NCBI RefSeq assembly: GCF_000422645.1 | Contig: NZ_AUGL01000001.1 | Location: forward strand, 186,001-250,000 | DNA from: Ferrimonas futtsuensis DSM 18154 | GTDB taxonomy: Bacteria > Pseudomonadota > Gammaproteobacteria > Enterobacterales > Shewanellaceae | Direction of reading: 5' to 3' | Length of the DNA: 64,000 nucleotides | Shown: positions 56,643-64,000 of the stretch, piece by piece | Layout of the letters: each line of letters starts with the position of its first letter | Position numbering within the stretch: the stretch's first letter is position 1 | Position numbers and translations under genes: made by a program | The notes under the pieces: model-generated | Seen by the model: only the letters and a program-made list of their open reading frames with translations | What the model was told of the DNA's origin: nothing | The model's database searches: none

Positions 56643-57887
56643 ATGGACCACTTCAGTTATCAACAGGGAACCCTGATGGCTGAAGCCGTCTCGGTCGCGG
56701 AACTGGCCGGGCGCATCGGTACCCCCTTCTACCTCTACTCACGGGCCACCCTGGAGCGGCACTGGCATGCCTTCGATCGGGCCGTGGGAGCACACCCTCA
56801 CCTGATCTGCTACGCGGTCAAGGCCAACTCCAACCTGGCGGTACTCAACCTGCTGGCCCGCCTCGGCAGCGGTTTCGACATCGTTTCCGGCGGCGAGCTT
56901 GCCCGGGTGTTGGAAGCCGGGGGCGACCCCGCCAAGGTGGTGTTTTCTGGGGTGGGTAAGTCCGCCGATGAGATGCGCCAGGCACTGTCGGTGGGGATCC
57001 ACTGTTTCAACGTCGAATCGGAGGCTGAGCTGGAGCGGCTCAACCTGGTGGCCCGGGAGATGGACGTGATCGCCCCCATCTCCCTGAGGATCAACCCGGA
57101 TGTGGACGCCAATACCCATCCCTACATCTCCACCGGCCTGAAAGAGAACAAATTCGGCATCCCCATGGCCCGCGCCCTGGCAAGCTATCGCCACGCCGCC
57201 AGCCTCTCCCATGTGGAGATCAAGGGGCTGGACTGCCACATCGGCTCGCAGCTCACCAGCCTGCCCCCCTTTCTGGCCGCCCTGGAACGCCTGCTGGGGC
57301 TGATTGAACAACTGGAACAGCAGGGAATCCACCTTCAGCATCTGGATGTGGGCGGAGGCCTGGGTGTCACCTATGACGATGAGACGCCGCCCCACCCGGA
57401 CCAGTATGCCCAGGCGCTGCTGCAGTGCCTGAAGGGGCGCCGACTGACCCTGATCTTCGAACCCGGCCGGGCCATCATGGCCAACGCCGGCATCCTGGTC
57501 ACCCGCATCGAGTATCTGAAGCAGGGTGAGGAGCGGGACTTCGCCGTGGTGGATGCCGCCATGAACGATTTGCTGCGTCCCAGCCTCTACAGTGCCTGGC
57601 AGAAGATCATCCCGGTCACCCCCAGGGAGGGGGAACCCCGCCACTACGATGTGGTGGGCCCGGTGTGTGAAACCGGGGATTTCCTGGGCAAGGAGCGCCA
57701 GCTGACGGTGGAACAGGGAGATCTGCTGGCGGTGCGCAGTGCCGGCGCCTACGGATTTACCATGGCCTCCAACTACAACAGTCGGCCCCGCATCGCCGAG
57801 GTGATGGCCGATGGTGACCAGACTCATCTGATTCGGGAGCGAGAAACCCTGAATCAATTGTGGCAAGGTGAGCATCTGCTGCCGTAA
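56643..57887 (+). CDS. lysA: Diaminopimelate decarboxylase LysA
   Basis: 414 residues. A PLP fold-III enzyme making lysine from meso-diaminopimelate. PLP Lys in YAVKANSNL (about 58-66), GGGLGVTYDDE, the substrate motif EPGRAIMANAG, and GPVCETGDFLG carrying the active-site Cys. It is 35 bp before dapF, so the two last steps of lysine synthesis are cotranscribed. Confidence 0.97.
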   Translation: MDHFSYQQGTLMAEAVSVAELAGRIGTPFYLYSRATLERHWHAFDRAVGAHPHLICYAVKANSNLAVLNLLARLGSGFDIVSGGELARVLEAGGDPAKVVFSGVGKSADEMRQALSVGIHCFNVESEAELERLNLVAREMDVIAPISLRINPDVDANTHPYISTGLKENKFGIPMARALASYRHAASLSHVEIKGLDCHIGSQLTSLPPFLAALERLLGLIEQLEQQGIHLQHLDVGGGLGVTYDDETPPHPDQYAQALLQCLKGRRLTLIFEPGRAIMANAGILVTRIEYLKQGEERDFAVVDAAMNDLLRPSLYSAWQKIIPVTPREGEPRHYDVVGPVCETGDFLGKERQLTVEQGDLLAVRSAGAYGFTMASNYNSRPRIAEVMADGDQTHLIRERETLNQLWQGEHLLP

Positions 57888-57922
57888 ACTAGTCAAAATT
57901 CAGATTCAACAGGGGTAGCCTC

Positions 57923-58750
57923 TTGATTCACTTCTCCAAAATGCAGGGGTTGGGCAACGACTTCATGGTGATCGATGCGGTCACCCAGAACCTCTATCTC
58001 TCGCCGGAACAGATCCGCCGTCTGGGAGACAGGCATTTTGGCGTGGGTTTCGATCAACTGCTGCTGGTGGAACCCCCCTATGATCCCGAGCAGGATTTCC
58101 ACTACCGCATCTTCAACGCCGACGGCAGTGAAGTGGAAAACTGCGGCAACGGCGCCCGCTGTTTCGCCCGCTTCGTAAAGATGAAGGGACTGACCAACAA
58201 GGATCAGATCGGGGTCAGCACCAAGGCGGGCTCTCTGGCGCTGCGCCTGGGTCAGGAGAATCAGGTGACGGTCAACATGGGCACCCCCAACTTCGAACCC
58301 GGCTCTCTGCCCTTCAGGGCCAACAAGGTGGAGAAAACCTACCTGCTGCAGACCGATGATGCGGTACACCTCTGCGGTGCAGTTTCCATGGGCAACCCCC
58401 ACTGCGTCCTCAAAGTGGATGACCTGGATACGGCCGACGTCGAGGGCATCGGCCGCAGCCTCAGCAGTCATGAACGCTTTGCCAAGGGGGTCAATGTCGG
58501 CTTCATGCAGGTTCTTTCGGAGCGCCACATCCGCCTGCGGGTGTATGAGCGTGGCGCAGGCGAAACCCTGGCCTGTGGCACCGGTGCTTGTGCCGCCGCC
58601 GTTATAGGCCAGCACCAGGGGTTGCTGGGAGAGAAGGTGCGCGTAGACCTTCCAGGTGGTACCTTACACATTGAGTGGCCAGGCCAGGGTAAGGCAGTGG
58701 AGATGACCGGGCCAGCCGTACACGTCTACGATGGTCAAATTGGATTATGA
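57923..58750 (+). CDS. dapF: Diaminopimelate epimerase DapF
   Basis: 275 residues. The start is TTG after AGGGG and gives (M)[15 protein letters not shown], aligning with E. coli [15 protein letters not shown]. The catalytic Cys pair is in [13 protein letters not shown] and ACGTGACAAA. It converts LL- to meso-diaminopimelate for lysine and peptidoglycan. Overlaps DUF484 by 4 bp. Confidence 0.97.
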   Translation: MIHFSKMQGLGNDFMVIDAVTQNLYLSPEQIRRLGDRHFGVGFDQLLLVEPPYDPEQDFHYRIFNADGSEVENCGNGARCFARFVKMKGLTNKDQIGVSTKAGSLALRLGQENQVTVNMGTPNFEPGSLPFRANKVEKTYLLQTDDAVHLCGAVSMGNPHCVLKVDDLDTADVEGIGRSLSSHERFAKGVNVGFMQVLSERHIRLRVYERGAGETLACGTGACAAAVIGQHQGLLGEKVRVDLPGGTLHIEWPGQGKAVEMTGPAVHVYDGQIGL

Positions 58751-59409
58751 AGCACGACTACAGTGACAGCCTGAAAGCCTTGAGTACCGACATGGTCAAA
58801 GAGTACCTGTTGGAGAACTCGGACTTCTTCATCCGTCATCCAGAGCTGCTGCTCAGCCTGCGCATCCCTCATACCGAGCGGGGCACCGTCTCCCTGATTG
58901 AGCATCAGCAGCAAAACCTGCGCTCACGGGTCTCCCAACTGGAGGAGGAGATCACCTCCCTGCTCTCCGTGGCCTCCCGCAACGAAGATATCTACCGCTT
59001 CTACAATCAGCTGTTTTTCGATCTGCTGGAGACGGAAAGTCTGGAGGAGATCAACCGGGTTCTGGTGGACAGTTTCAAGAGCCGCTTCCGATTTGCCAAG
59101 GTGCGCCTGGCAGTCACTGACAGTACCGGTCAGTTCGATCAGCCTGAGCTGAATCTGATCCTGCGCCGACGCCTCAACGAGCACGGCTACTACCTGGGGC
59201 GACTGCCCGCCCAGGAGCAGAACCCGCTGGTGGCCCAGGACAACGGTTCTGTGGCTCTGGTGTGCATCGGCGACCGCGGCACTCCGGTGGCCCTGCTGGC
59301 CATCGCCTCCAACGATCCCAGCCACTTCTCCCCGGACATGGACACCATGATGCTGGATCAGATCCGTCAGTTGCTGGCCTATAAGATCCCCCAGCTGCGC
59401 CATGGCTGA
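58747..59409 (+). CDS. DUF484 family protein (YigA-like)
   Basis: 220 residues. An N-terminal helix-coil segment with FLLRHPELL-like [17 protein letters not shown] precedes a GAF-like domain (about 90-215). It sits between dapF and xerC, as in other gammaproteobacteria, and overlaps each by 4 to 8 bp. Function unknown. Confidence 0.93.
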   Translation: MKHDYSDSLKALSTDMVKEYLLENSDFFIRHPELLLSLRIPHTERGTVSLIEHQQQNLRSRVSQLEEEITSLLSVASRNEDIYRFYNQLFFDLLETESLEEINRVLVDSFKSRFRFAKVRLAVTDSTGQFDQPELNLILRRRLNEHGYYLGRLPAQEQNPLVAQDNGSVALVCIGDRGTPVALLAIASNDPSHFSPDMDTMMLDQIRQLLAYKIPQLRHG

Positions 59410-60289
59410 CACCGTCGCCCGCTTCGAGCGCTATCTGCGCAGCGAGCGCCAGTACTCTCCCCACACCTGCCGCAACTATTTGCGGGAACTCCGCCGCTGC
59501 CAGCCCCTGCTCCAACAGCTGGGGATGGTGCAGTGGCATCAGGTCACCCTGGAGCAACTGCAGGCCCTGCTGGCCAAGCTGCACCGCCAGGGACTCTCTC
59601 CGCGCTCCCTGGCCCTGACCCTATCCGCCCTGCGTCAGCTGGGGGAGTTTATGGTGCTCTGTGGCGAGCTGGACCACAATCCTGCCAAGCATCTCTCCGC
59701 GCCCAAGCAGGGCAAACCCCTGCCGAAGAATCTGGATGTGGACCAGATGGACCAGCTGCTCAGTCTGGAGGGCCAGGATCCTCTGGTGGTTCGCGACCTG
59801 GCGATGATGGAACTGCTCTACTCCAGCGGCCTGCGGCTGGCTGAGCTGGTCTCCCTGGACCTGGGGGATCTGGATGTTAAGGAGAAGCAGGTGCGGGTGA
59901 CGGGTAAAGGGGGCAAAACCCGGCTGCTGCCGGTCACGGCCACGGCCATCGCCAGCCTGGAGGCGTGGCTGAACGTTCGCCCCCAGCCCACCGACGCCGA
60001 GGGTCAGGCGCTGTTTCTCTCCAGCCGGGGCCGGCGCATCAGCCACCGTTCGGTGCAGGCGAGGCTGTCGAAATGGGGTATGGAGCAAACGGTGGGTGCC
60101 AGGGTCCACCCTCACAAACTGCGACACGCCTTCGCCACCCACATGCTGGAGTCCTCCGGCGATCTGAGGGCGGTACAGGAGCTGCTCGGCCACGCCAACC
60201 TCAGCACCACCCAGGTCTACACCCACCTGGATTTCCAACACCTGGCCGAGGTCTACGACCAGGCGCACCCCAGGGCCAAGAAGCGCTGA
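59402..60289 (+). CDS. xerC: Tyrosine recombinase XerC
   Basis: 295 residues (E. coli 298). An N-terminal SAM-like DNA-binding domain, then the catalytic domain with Arg in [15 protein letters not shown], the [14 protein letters not shown] box, [13 protein letters not shown] with the nucleophile Tyr. With XerD it resolves chromosome dimers at dif. The usual downstream neighbour yigB is missing here; a DUF1496 gene converges instead. Confidence 0.97.
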   Translation: MADTVARFERYLRSERQYSPHTCRNYLRELRRCQPLLQQLGMVQWHQVTLEQLQALLAKLHRQGLSPRSLALTLSALRQLGEFMVLCGELDHNPAKHLSAPKQGKPLPKNLDVDQMDQLLSLEGQDPLVVRDLAMMELLYSSGLRLAELVSLDLGDLDVKEKQVRVTGKGGKTRLLPVTATAIASLEAWLNVRPQPTDAEGQALFLSSRGRRISHRSVQARLSKWGMEQTVGARVHPHKLRHAFATHMLESSGDLRAVQELLGHANLSTTQVYTHLDFQHLAEVYDQAHPRAKKR

Positions 60290-60310
60290 CTCGCCGCCAG
60301 ACGGGGACGG

Positions 60311-60613
60311 CTATCCCTTATTGATGGTGATCTTGCTGTCGGGGCGGGGCGGCTCGGGATAGATGGGGCTGCCCTGCTCATCCAATGACAGCCACACCAG
60401 GGGGCCATCGGGCATATAGGGGTCCCTGGGTCCACAGAGCACCCTCTTACCCACCATCTCGATGCGGGCACCTTGGGAATACTCGCGCCCCTCAAACCAG
60501 CAAACCGACTGCAGTTGCTGAGGCTGAGCAATGACGACCGGGTCTGCCTGGGCAGAAACGCCGGTAGCAATAAGGATCAAAGGGAGAAAAACTGCGGGGG
60601 ATTTCAAAGACAT
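60311..60613 (-). CDS. DUF1496 family exported protein
   Basis: 100 residues. Signal peptide (cleavage near SAQA, residue 22), then the DUF1496 core VCWFEGREYSQGARIEMVGKRVLC with two conserved Cys that may form a disulfide, and a Pro-rich tail. Function unknown. It converges with xerC. Confidence 0.78.
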   Translation of the reverse strand: MSLKSPAVFLPLILIATGVSAQADPVVIAQPQQLQSVCWFEGREYSQGARIEMVGKRVLCGPRDPYMPDGPLVWLSLDEQGSPIYPEPPRPDSKITINKG

Positions 60614-60682
60614 TGTCCTGGCTCCAGGGAGGCTTCCATGCTCCTCAGACTATCGAACCGGGACCGGGAATCAAGAGGGGAA

Positions 60683-60793
60683 TCAGACCAGATTGCCGGA
60701 GATCATCATAAAGGCATTGATCACGAAAGGGGTCAGTGCCAACAGCACACCGAAGATCAGCACATAAAGATGAGGTAAGCGAGCCTGTCGCAT
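60683..60793 (-). CDS. Small membrane protein, 36 residues
   Basis: ATG to TGA with GGAG 6 bp upstream. After MRQARLPH it is one long hydrophobic helix (LYVLIFGVLLALTPFVINAF). A perfect FNR box lies 88-101 bp upstream. I do not recognise the family; size and ribosome-binding site support it as real. Confidence 0.5.
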   Translation of the reverse strand: MRQARLPHLYVLIFGVLLALTPFVINAFMMISGNLV

Positions 60794-61426
60794 GTCGCAC
60801 TCCACTGGGTTCACAAAAAGAATCATGTTCGGGAACAAAAATTCAGCGTGAGCAGAGTAGCGAATCTGTGAGAAACCCCATTGATCGAGATCAATGAAAG
60901 CCCCATTAGTTGAAAACCGTCACACTTTTAAAAGCATTTCGGCCCCTGTCACTGTTTTTGCTTATAGCGCCTTAGTTTTCGAGACTCAAGACTCAAAAGT
61001 GATGCAAAAACGGTAAAAGCCAATTTTAACAACCCTGTTACGACCGAGAGTCTGCCAGGCTGACATAGAAAAACAGGCTGATCACTAAACAATCCACCAC
61101 AGGGACAAACTGTCCCAACACGCAGTAATTAAGGGGGCTTTCAGTGACAAAGCTCAACAAAGCATTAGGCAAAATGCTTATTTGTTTCAATTTTCGGTCA
61201 TGATTCCGTGAAACCACTGTTAAAGCAGGCTTAACAAGACGATTCAGGTCAAATAACCGTTCGATTTCTCTCTCCCCCTCCGAGGAAACCCGTTTCAGTT
61301 CACGTTTTTCCCCGGGTTCTCCATGGACAATCCGGCCAGCCATTTAGATGGCCTTAACTCGCCCTACAAACAACTGTTTAAAAAAGGCACTACGCCCTTT
61401 TGTCACACCAGATTCGAGAGAAGACG
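60794..61426. other. 633-bp intergenic region before the formate dehydrogenase genes
   Basis: Carries the FNR box at 60881-60894. Further right, a weak hairpin AAGCATT-AGGCAA-AATGCTT (61160-61179) with a T-rich tail may be a terminator for an unseen plus-strand transcript. The minus-strand frame at 61038-61343 has no support. The region is AT-rich around 60900-61060. The fdh promoter must lie here but was not located with confidence. Confidence 0.5.
60881..60894. promoter_or_regulatory. Perfect FNR-type box
   Basis: TTGATCGAGATCAA matches TTGAT-N4-ATCAA exactly. Its centre is about 94 bp from the start of the 36-residue ORF (minus strand) and about 540 bp from the fdh operon (plus strand). 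Anaerobic or CRP/FNR-family control of one of these is likely. Confidence 0.8.
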
Positions 61427-61618
61427 ATGACACAAGATCACGCCAAGTCGACCCGACGCGGTCTGCTCAAGGCCCTGGCCATGGCTCCCGCCGCCGCCGG
61501 CCTCGCCACCGTTGCTGCCCCCTCCAAGGCAGAGACCGGTCGCCCCCAGGAAGCTGTCCAAGGCTACCAGGAAACCGATCATATCCGCCGCTACTACGCC
61601 AGCCTGCGCGGCCAGTAA
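61427..61618 (+). CDS. Formate dehydrogenase-region Tat-signal small protein
   Basis: 63 residues from the ATG after GAGAAGACG. A twin-Arg signal (STRRGLLKALAMAPAAAGLA) and a short mature tail (ETDHIRRYYASLRGQ). Such proteins are encoded directly before catalytic subunits of periplasmic formate dehydrogenases in Shewanella-like bacteria; the role is thought to be structural or in assembly. 18 bp before the large subunit. Confidence 0.88.
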   Translation: MTQDHAKSTRRGLLKALAMAPAAAGLATVAAPSKAETGRPQEAVQGYQETDHIRRYYASLRGQ

Positions 61619-61636
61619 TCCAGGAGAGTTTCTCTG

Positions 61637-64000
61637 ATGCAACTTACCCGCACCTCTGCCAAGGTTAAGGCAGAAGCCAACAAAGGACTGGGCCTCGACC
61701 GCCGTCAGTTCCTGAAGAACGCCGGTGTCACCACCGGTGGTATCGCCGCCGCCTCCATGCTGGGCACCGGCATGATCCGCAAGGCCAGCGCCTCTGACCA
61801 TCACGTCGATCCCAGCGCCCCCATCGAAGTGAAGCGCACCATCTGCTCCGCCTGTGCCGTGGGCTGTGGTGTCTACGCCGAAGTTCAGAACGGTGTCTGG
61901 ACCGGCCAGGAGCCAGCCTTCGATCACCCCTTCAACCGTGGCGGTCACTGCGCCAAGGGGGCCGCACTGCGCGAGCACGGCCACTCCAAGCTGCGGGTGA
62001 AATACCCCATGAAGCTGGAAGGCGGCAAGTGGAAAAAGCTCTCCTGGGAGCAGGCCATCGAAGAGGTGGGCAGCCAGATGCTGAAGATCCGCGCCGAATC
62101 CGGTCCGGACTCCATCTACTTTATGGGCAGTGCCAAGTTCTCCAACGAAGGCTGTTACATGTACCGCAAATTTGCGGCCATGTGGGGCACCAACAACGTT
62201 GACCACTCCGCCCGTATCTGTCACTCCACCACAGTAGCCGGTGTTGCCAACACCTGGGGCTACGGTGCGATGACCAACTCCTTCAATGACATCCGTCACG
62301 CGAACGCCATCTTCTTTATCGGTGCCAACCCTGCAGAAGCCCACCCGGTTTCCATGCAGCACATCCTCACCGCCAAAGAACGCAACAACGCCAAAATCAT
62401 CGTTGTTGACCCACGTTTCTCCCGTACGGCTGCCCATTCTGATCTGCACGTTGGCATCCGCCCCGGTACCGACATCCCCTTCATCTACGGCATGCTGAAC
62501 GTCATCTTTGACAACGGCTGGCAGGATCAGACCTTCATCGACCAGCGCGTCTGGGGCATGGAAGACATCCGTAAGGAAGCCGCCAAGTGGCCCCTGGAAG
62601 AGGTGGCCCGCGTCTGTGGCATCGACGGTGATCTGGTGTACCAGGCCGCCAAACTGATGGCGGAAAACCGTCCCGGCTCCGTGGTCTGGTGTATGGGTGG
62701 TACCCAGCACACCGTGGGTAACGCCAACACCCGTGCCTACTGCCTGCTGCAGCTGGCCCTGGGCAACATGGGCAAAACCGGCGGCGGCACCAACATCTTC
62801 CGTGGCCACGACAACGTGCAGGGCGCCACCGATCTGGGCCTGCTGTTCGACACCCTGCCCGGCTACTATGGCCTGTCCACCGGTGCCTGGAAGCACTGGA
62901 GCCATGTGTGGGATCTGGAGTTTGACTGGGTGAAAGGCCGCTTCGACCAGGGCGAGTACCTGGGCAAGGTGCCCATGACCACCCCTGGCATGCCCTGCTC
63001 CCGCTGGCACGACGGCGTTCTGGAAGACAAGAACAAGCTGGGCCAGAAAGACAACATCCGCATGGCCTTCTTCTGGGGTCAGTCCGTCAACACCGAAACC
63101 CGTGGCCGCGAAGTGCGTGATGCCCTGGATAAGATGGACACCGTCGTTGTGGTCGACCCCTACCCAACCATGGCCGGTGTGATGCACCGCCGTAAGGATG
63201 GCGTTTACCTGCTGCCCGCCTGCTCTCAGTTCGAGACCGAAGGCTCCCTGTCCAACTCCGGCCGCTCCGTACAGTGGCGTCAGCAGGTGGTCGAGCCCCT
63301 GTTTGAGTCCAAGCCTGACCTGGAGATCATGTACCGTCTGGCCAAGAAACTGGGCTTCGCCGAGCAGTTCACCAAGCGCATGCAGGTGAAGAATGACATG
63401 CCGGTGATCGAGGACGTGACCCGCGAGATCAACCGCGGCATGCTGACCATCGGTATGTCCGGCCAGTCTCCCGAGCGCATCAAGCAGCACACCAACAACT
63501 GGGGCACCTTCTCCCACGAGAACCTGCAAGCCCTGGGTGGCCCAGCCAAGGGTGAAACCTATGGCCTGCCATGGCCTTGCTGGGGTACCCCAGAGCAGAA
63601 GCACCCTGGTACCCACATCCTGTACGACACCTCCAAGCACGTGCTGCAGGGCGGCGGTAACTTCCGTGCCCGTTTCGGCGTCTCCTACGAGGGTGAAAAC
63701 CTGCTGGCCGAAGGCTCCGCCTCCCTGGGCTGTGACCTGGGCGACGGTTACCCCGAGTTCACCGACAAGATGCTCAAGCAACTGGGTTGGTGGGACGAGC
63801 TGACCGCCGAAGAGAAAGCGGAAGCAGAAGGCCGTAACTGGAAGACCGATCTGTCCGGCGGTATCCACCGGGTGGCGATGAAGCACGGCTGCATCCCCTT
63901 CGGTAACGCCAAGGCCCGCTGTAAAGTGTGGACCTTCCCCGACCCGATGCCGGTACACCGTGAGCCCCTGTATACCCCTCGCCGGGACCTGATCGCTCAG
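61637..64000 (+). CDS. fdhA: Formate dehydrogenase catalytic subunit, partial (788 residues visible)
   Basis: Starts at ATG after AGGAGAG and is open at the right window edge. Tat signal LDRRQFLKNAG (20-30), [4Fe-4S] ligands Cys70, Cys73, Cys77 and Cys105, then molybdopterin domains. The Mo/W ligand position is Cys195 (ARICHSTTVAG, codon TGT), not selenocysteine, followed by the conserved His. With the Tat-signal protein it starts a periplasmic quinone-linked fdh operon; the electron-transfer and cytochrome b subunits are expected beyond the edge. Confidence 0.95.
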   Translation, partial: MQLTRTSAKVKAEANKGLGLDRRQFLKNAGVTTGGIAAASMLGTGMIRKASASDHHVDPSAPIEVKRTICSACAVGCGVYAEVQNGVWTGQEPAFDHPFNRGGHCAKGAALREHGHSKLRVKYPMKLEGGKWKKLSWEQAIEEVGSQMLKIRAESGPDSIYFMGSAKFSNEGCYMYRKFAAMWGTNNVDHSARICHSTTVAGVANTWGYGAMTNSFNDIRHANAIFFIGANPAEAHPVSMQHILTAKERNNAKIIVVDPRFSRTAAHSDLHVGIRPGTDIPFIYGMLNVIFDNGWQDQTFIDQRVWGMEDIRKEAAKWPLEEVARVCGIDGDLVYQAAKLMAENRPGSVVWCMGGTQHTVGNANTRAYCLLQLALGNMGKTGGGTNIFRGHDNVQGATDLGLLFDTLPGYYGLSTGAWKHWSHVWDLEFDWVKGRFDQGEYLGKVPMTTPGMPCSRWHDGVLEDKNKLGQKDNIRMAFFWGQSVNTETRGREVRDALDKMDTVVVVDPYPTMAGVMHRRKDGVYLLPACSQFETEGSLSNSGRSVQWRQQVVEPLFESKPDLEIMYRLAKKLGFAEQFTKRMQVKNDMPVIEDVTREINRGMLTIGMSGQSPERIKQHTNNWGTFSHENLQALGGPAKGETYGLPWPCWGTPEQKHPGTHILYDTSKHVLQGGGNFRARFGVSYEGENLLAEGSASLGCDLGDGYPEFTDKMLKQLGWWDELTAEEKAEAEGRNWKTDLSGGIHRVAMKHGCIPFGNAKARCKVWTFPDPMPVHREPLYTPRRDLIAQ

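Noticed and set aside
61038-61343. 101-codon minus-strand frame before the fdh genes
   Set aside because: No ribosome-binding site, no family features, and mixed composition; probably chance.
61403-63958. Long open frame of 851 codons on the minus strand
   Set aside because: It is the exact antisense shadow of the formate dehydrogenase gene, which has clear motifs. GC-rich codon bias keeps the opposite frame open.

Overview
The window is a chromosomal stretch of a GC-rich marine gammaproteobacterium of the Alteromonadales, most like Ferrimonas or a close relative of Shewanella. The reasons are an OmcA/MtrC-type decaheme surface cytochrome, a Shewanella-type periplasmic flavoprotein reductase with a tetraheme cytochrome, a Cys-type formate dehydrogenase operon with its small Tat-signal companion, and housekeeping gene order shared with the E. 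coli 86-88 min region (ubiD-fre, srkA-dsbA, recQ-yigI-rarD, hemCDXY/cyaA/cyaY/lptM/lysA/dapF/xerC). The genus is inferred from gene content only.

Layout. 1-10 kb: nfeD (cut by the window edge)-qmcA, ubiD-fre, ubiA, a Cache-type chemoreceptor, a YbaK-like deacylase, and yigB-uvrD with a LexA box. 10.3-15.75 kb: a tightly overlapping operon of a TonB-dependent receptor, a complete ECF importer (fused double ATPase, EcfT, S component), a TiaS-like 'DDTD' domain protein and a small Cys-rich protein. This looks like an outer-to-inner-membrane uptake route for an unidentified small molecule plus a cytoplasmic enzyme that may act on it. 15.8-18.5 kb: decaheme lipoprotein cytochrome and a DUF2956 protein.

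18.5-25.9 kb is the most striking region. It holds a porin, a sigma54 enhancer-binding activator, an exported member of the histidine/phenylalanine ammonia-lyase superfamily whose MIO-forming Ala-Ser-Gly triad is missing, a Tat-exported fumarate-reductase-like flavoprotein whose active site departs from fumarate reductase, and a tetraheme cytochrome c. Three near-perfect -24/-12 promoters precede the porin, the lyase homologue and the flavoprotein. Related TTACGA/TCGTAA operators lie upstream of these genes and of the activator gene itself. I infer one regulated module for periplasmic conversion and respiratory reduction of an aromatic or other unsaturated acid.

26-38 kb: zapB, ytfK, an orphan structured RNA with a strong terminator, the selO-DUF3630-srkA-dsbA operon, a DsrE-like gene, ygbA, an S9 peptidase, a probably dead IS481-type transposase beside a gene remnant, argO/argP-like divergent genes, and fadL. 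38.4-43.3 kb: leuABCD with a leader peptide carrying four CTA codons and an attenuator. 43.5-48.6 kb: a TPR protein with a degenerate GGDEF domain, recQ, yigI, rarD. 48.7-60.3 kb: hemCDXY divergent from cyaA (TTG start, CRP site), a flavin reductase-like gene, cyaY, lptM-lysA-dapF-DUF484-xerC. 60.3-64 kb: a DUF1496 gene, a 36-residue membrane ORF near a perfect FNR box, and the start of a formate dehydrogenase operon running off the end.

No rRNA, tRNA or CRISPR array was seen. All functional calls rest on motif and family recognition by eye; no database search was run.
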